Source: Epiperipatus broadwayi
Lineage: Eukaryota > Onychophora > Udeonychophora > Euonychophora > Peripatidae
DNA length: 64,000 nt
Assembly: GCA_028023455.1 (NCBI GenBank)
Contig: JAQFVV010012418.1
Span: forward strand, 7,001,244-7,065,243
Reading direction: 5' to 3'
The notes under the pieces were generated by a model. The model ran no database searches. It worked only from the letters and a program-made list of their open reading frames with translations, and was not told where the DNA came from. Shown here piece after piece: positions 61,022 through 64,000 of the stretch. The first letter of the stretch is position 1. Every line of letters starts with the position of its first letter. A program made the translations under genes and the position numbers.

Positions 61022-62552
61022 ATAAGAATATTCGAAAAAGTTTGTTAAGAGCTATTAGCTTATTAAATTAAGTCATGTGATGCATGACTTAACTTCCTTT
61101 GCAATTAAAGCCTGTCATGTGCATCAGACTTCGCTAAAGGAACAAAAACTCAATTTTAGGACTGGATAAATATGAACTATTTTATAATTTGAAATTAAAC
61201 ATATTATTTCCTTAAAATAAGATTGTCAGTACAATAGTTTAGAAGCAATGAAATGTATCATATTATGTAATTCGCTCTCTTGTATATATATATATTTATA
61301 GTCATCATGTATTTGGTTATTCTTATTATTTAATCATTGTATAGTTCAGTGGAGTTAGATTCGATCTATCTCTTAAGGCAGATTAAAGGATAGTAATATT
61401 GGGAGTATTTTAAAGATCTCTTATAGATTTGTTAGTTTTCTAAATAAGCTTTGTCGGAAGGAAATTTGATATTATTAGTTACTACCATTTTGATATGTGC
61501 AACCAGGTCATCCTCTTTAGATATAGGGATGAAACTTCTTAGCAGGTTTAAGTCATTTAATCTCTACATCTAGATTAATTAATCTTGCTAGCTCGCGTCC
61601 TGGTGTTGTTTTACACTGAATAGTATCTGATAATTTACCTTTTTATGTGGCCGATTCAATGTTATTCCAGGCAGTTTGCATATACCTTTCAGGAATGTTA
61701 GAATATATAACACTACATTAATGTTTATTTAGAGTTGGATTTAGGTTTTGTAATAATTGATCCTAAGAGGTTTTAAGTTGAGAAAGGGAATAATTGGTGT
61801 AGGGATTTAAAATATGGATAGAATCATTCCATTGAATTGTATTAAGGCTTAGAATTGAATAAAGTTTTTTTTTTTTTAATTAATAATTAAATAATAATTT
61901 AAAGTTATTATTATTTAAAACTATTAAAGTTCATCAACCTAGCATTATCTCTCTATTATTATAGTTTATTCTCTTAAAAAGGAGTTAATAATAAACGGTG
62001 ACTATGGTGGGTGTTTGTGTACATAAACGATTAGTTTATGGCAACATATGATTGCTAGTAAAAAATAAATTGATTTGAGATTATTCCTTGTAAGTCTGGT
62101 TCCAGGATTTGGCCTGACACCTGCTGATGATCATATAGGTTACATACAAGTCAACTTGTACCATCACATTAGTAAAATTCAGTACAGTGTATGCCAAATT
62201 ATCCAATAAATAACAAAAGGATTAACATGAGATATATATATAATGTGGTTTATATAATGGTTGCCAAATTCATCATTAACTTTATATATTTGCTTTTTTA
62301 AAAAAATCTTCTAGTAAAAATGGTCATATTTATTTATAAATGGCTATTAATGAGAATGATCATTTATAGAATGAATATTCAAATGGAATTCACATTTTAA
62401 TTTTTTTTTTGAAGACTGCAATATTTACATACTCCTAACAATCTTAGAACAATTTAAAAATTAATAAAATAAAAATATCTCATATTTAGATTATCAGCAT
62501 ACTTTATAATCATATACATTATATTAAAATTAAGAGGAGAAAAAATAATTAC

Positions 62553-62639
62553 ATTACAAACAATAGCTTGCATAATAGCATCGAATCCACCCTCTGGAGC
62601 ATCTAAATTACCAGATACTTTGGCCGCATTAACTTCTCC
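62553..62639 (-). CDS. ITGB: Integrin beta, internal exon A (beta-I domain, SyMBS/MIDAS loop)
   Basis: First visible exon in transcript order, 29 codons, reading GEVNAAKVSGNLDAPEGGF and then DAIMQAIVCN. The N-L-D-x-P-E string is the conserved metal-site loop of integrin beta-I domains. By family knowledge its N, D, P and E residues help bind the SyMBS and MIDAS cations needed for ligand binding. The upstream side has a TAG acceptor at 62,642-62,640 and the downstream side a GTAATT donor. Both ends fall between codons, and the next exon continues the alignment at K-K-I-G-W. Integrin beta subunits pair with an alpha subunit at the plasma membrane to bind extracellular matrix. Exons for the PSI domain and the first half of beta-I must lie above 64,000. 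Confidence 0.93.
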
Positions 62640-64000
62640 CTACAAAAAATAAAATAAAAATCATTAAAAAAAAAAAAAAATGTTCTTAATGAAAATCAAG
62701 CATAAATTAATTAAATAGTTAGATATCATCTATATTCAGATCTAATTCTTGTTCACTTCTTTAAGCAAAAACAAACTTGAGTTTAAAATATTTGATTACA
62801 CATATATTTATCAATTAGGTGATAACAGCATAAATAATACACATATATAACATTGTTCCAATAATTTTCTTAAATATTCAAAAATAATTAAATTATCAGT
62901 TTCAAATATGTTTTCTTTGCCTATGCCTTTTAATGTGTGAATATAAAATGTAAATCTTTTTTCTTCTCAATTTCAATTTTTTTTTTCATTGTCAACTAAT
63001 AATAAACTTAAAATGTTTTTTGAATTTTGATTTTCAAAATAAAAATAAAATATTTGAATGTTTAGTTATTTGGAGTTTGAACATAAAATCTAGAAACATT
63101 TGATTCTCAAATCTGCTCAAGATGACCAAATGTTACTTGCTTATTGTAGCATTAAATTTTAGCTATTTAACATATTTAAATAGTATTATTGCTTTTTTTT
63201 TTCCTGAAAAAATTCTATTTTGAGAGCTATGTTAAACCTTAATTATTACAATTACATCCAATGATTAATAACTGAAAGTTAAAATTAATATTATGTATAA
63301 TTAAAATAAATTTGGAATTAATATTATTGTCAGATAATGAACAAATCACCTGATAAATTACAAAGATGTTAAATTGTCATAAACCAGTTAGAGCATAATG
63401 TAACCAGACTACTCATAAACATTGTTATAAAATAAAATGCAAGACAAACAAAAAATTTCTGTAAGGAAAGAGAATATTCTGAAAAATAATCAACACTAAC
63501 AATAAAGTAAGTAATGTTTGAAAAATTATCATCAATTTCAAACAAAAATACTGCTACATTCTTAATTATTATCATATCAGTTTTACTAATTTAAATGATT
63601 TATAATTATTACTAACAATTTCTTTTCAATTTCATTAACTTTCTTACCAATCATTTGATTAACTATCATTCTATAACAAATAATTAATGTTATGCAATTA
63701 TGATGGTGAAAATATGAACAAGAAAATGCATGCAAAATTATATATATTTTATTTCAGATTATCCTATCAAAAAATCCCATTAATAAAAATTATATGAATC
63801 AGGACTGATTGTCAGTTAATGACAATACTATTCCATACTGTTTATATAATAATTTCTAGAAATAAATATAGATAATGAAAGTTAATAATAAATTTTAAAA
63901 AAGTCATAAAACTAAGTTTTAAAAATAAAAATGGTACAAGTATCAATGACCGTAACAGGTCGCTGGAAGGCGCTGTTGCTACTCAAAACCATTGAAATAT
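62640..64000 (-). other. Integrin beta intron upstream of exon A (incomplete)
   Basis: AT-rich with long A and T runs. No exon matching the first half of the beta-I domain (including the D-x-S-x-S motif) is seen. The last 50 bases become GC-richer (AGGTCGCTGGAAGGCGCTGT), which may be the start of another repeat or exon outside the window. Confidence 0.6.

Larger units (their letters stand above)
59990..61110. mobile_element. Hammerhead-type retroelement tract, two minus and two plus units
   Basis: A long palindromic tract. Units at 60.05 and 60.36 kb (minus) are 302 bp apart; units at 60.61 and 61.0 kb (plus) are 380 bp apart. The two pairs meet near 60,600. Shared landmarks are AACAAGCTTTT, CCTATCCT, CAGGTCAA and CACGTGACTTAATTTAATAAG or similar. 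It resembles the 53.5-kb element in layout and core. The outer ends are approximate and no target duplication was identified. Confidence 0.75.
50583..62552 (-). other. Integrin beta intron between exons A and B
   Basis: 12 kb. It holds LINE pieces (51.5 and 56.86-57.96 kb) and two hammerhead-family tracts (53.5 and 60.0 kb). A G run lies at 56,318. 52,000-53,450, 54,450-56,800 and 58,000-59,950 are AT-rich and show nothing definable. 61,300-62,160 is slightly GC-richer, with broken minus-strand frames that I could not assign to a family. Confidence 0.75.

Noticed and set aside
61480-61700. Minus-strand frame fragments such as ERYMQTAWNNIES and PGRELARLINLD
   Set aside because: Suggest an old coding or transposon sequence, but I cannot assign a family and stops interrupt it.

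Overview
The window is a stretch of an AT-rich animal nuclear genome with long introns. It lies inside one protein-coding gene on the minus strand: an integrin beta subunit. Seven internal exons, each 52-186 bp, run from 62,639 down to 3,832. They are joined by six complete introns of about 1.9 to 17 kb, all with GT..AG ends. Together they give 241 codons with no frame error. They cover the C-terminal half of the ligand-binding beta-I (vWA) domain, the rest of the hybrid domain, and the first cysteines of the I-EGF region. The first exons (signal peptide, PSI, start of beta-I) lie beyond 64,000. The last exons (EGF repeats, membrane segment, tail) lie before position 1. Wording such as KIGWRE and DYPSLSQINQK recalls arthropod betaPS integrins, so an arthropod with a large AT-rich genome is my best guess. 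This was not tested by any search.

Everything else is intronic, mostly mobile DNA in different states of decay. In coordinate order the main items are: a dispersed repeat (3.0 kb, second copy at 35.3 kb); a 5'-inverted RTE-type LINE with an intact 11-bp target duplication (4.15-5.39 kb); an LTR-like segment (6.65-7.15 kb); a collapsed Ty3/Gypsy relic with both LTRs (9.8-11.0 kb); a perfect 138-bp tandem duplication (13.4-13.6 kb); a very young non-coding element with giant 2.14-kb LTRs (14.0-18.9 kb); a foldback element and a MITE (19.6-22.1 kb); a decayed RTE (23.2-24.9 kb); a decayed Ty3/Gypsy pol with a probable LTR (27.9-32.0 kb); an old LTR related to the giant one (37.7-38.6 kb); an L1/Tx1-like LINE with two frameshifts (39.1-41.35 kb); another Gypsy relic (42.9-44.0 kb); several short inverted or dispersed repeats (44-50 kb); and pieces of a further LINE family (32.2, 51.5 and 56.9-58.0 kb).

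The most interesting content is a family of short palindromic or tandem elements at 19.0, 23.5, 53.5 and 60.0 kb. Three of the four loci, all except 23.5 kb, carry copies of a motif laid out like a minimal type I hammerhead ribozyme. It has a five-base stem I (CCTCA with TGAGG), a CTGATGA box, a stem II of TAGC and GCTA, then GAAAC and GTC around a tiny palindromic stem III. Nine copies are visible in both orientations, spaced about 300-380 bp within a tract. Three of the four insertions have 12-13 bp target-site duplications, and one sits inside an RTE copy. This looks like a retrozyme-type (hammerhead-carrying, non-autonomous) retroelement family. Most copies have core substitutions, so present activity is doubtful for them.

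No rRNA, intact tRNA, CRISPR array, complete gene or promoter of the host gene was found.
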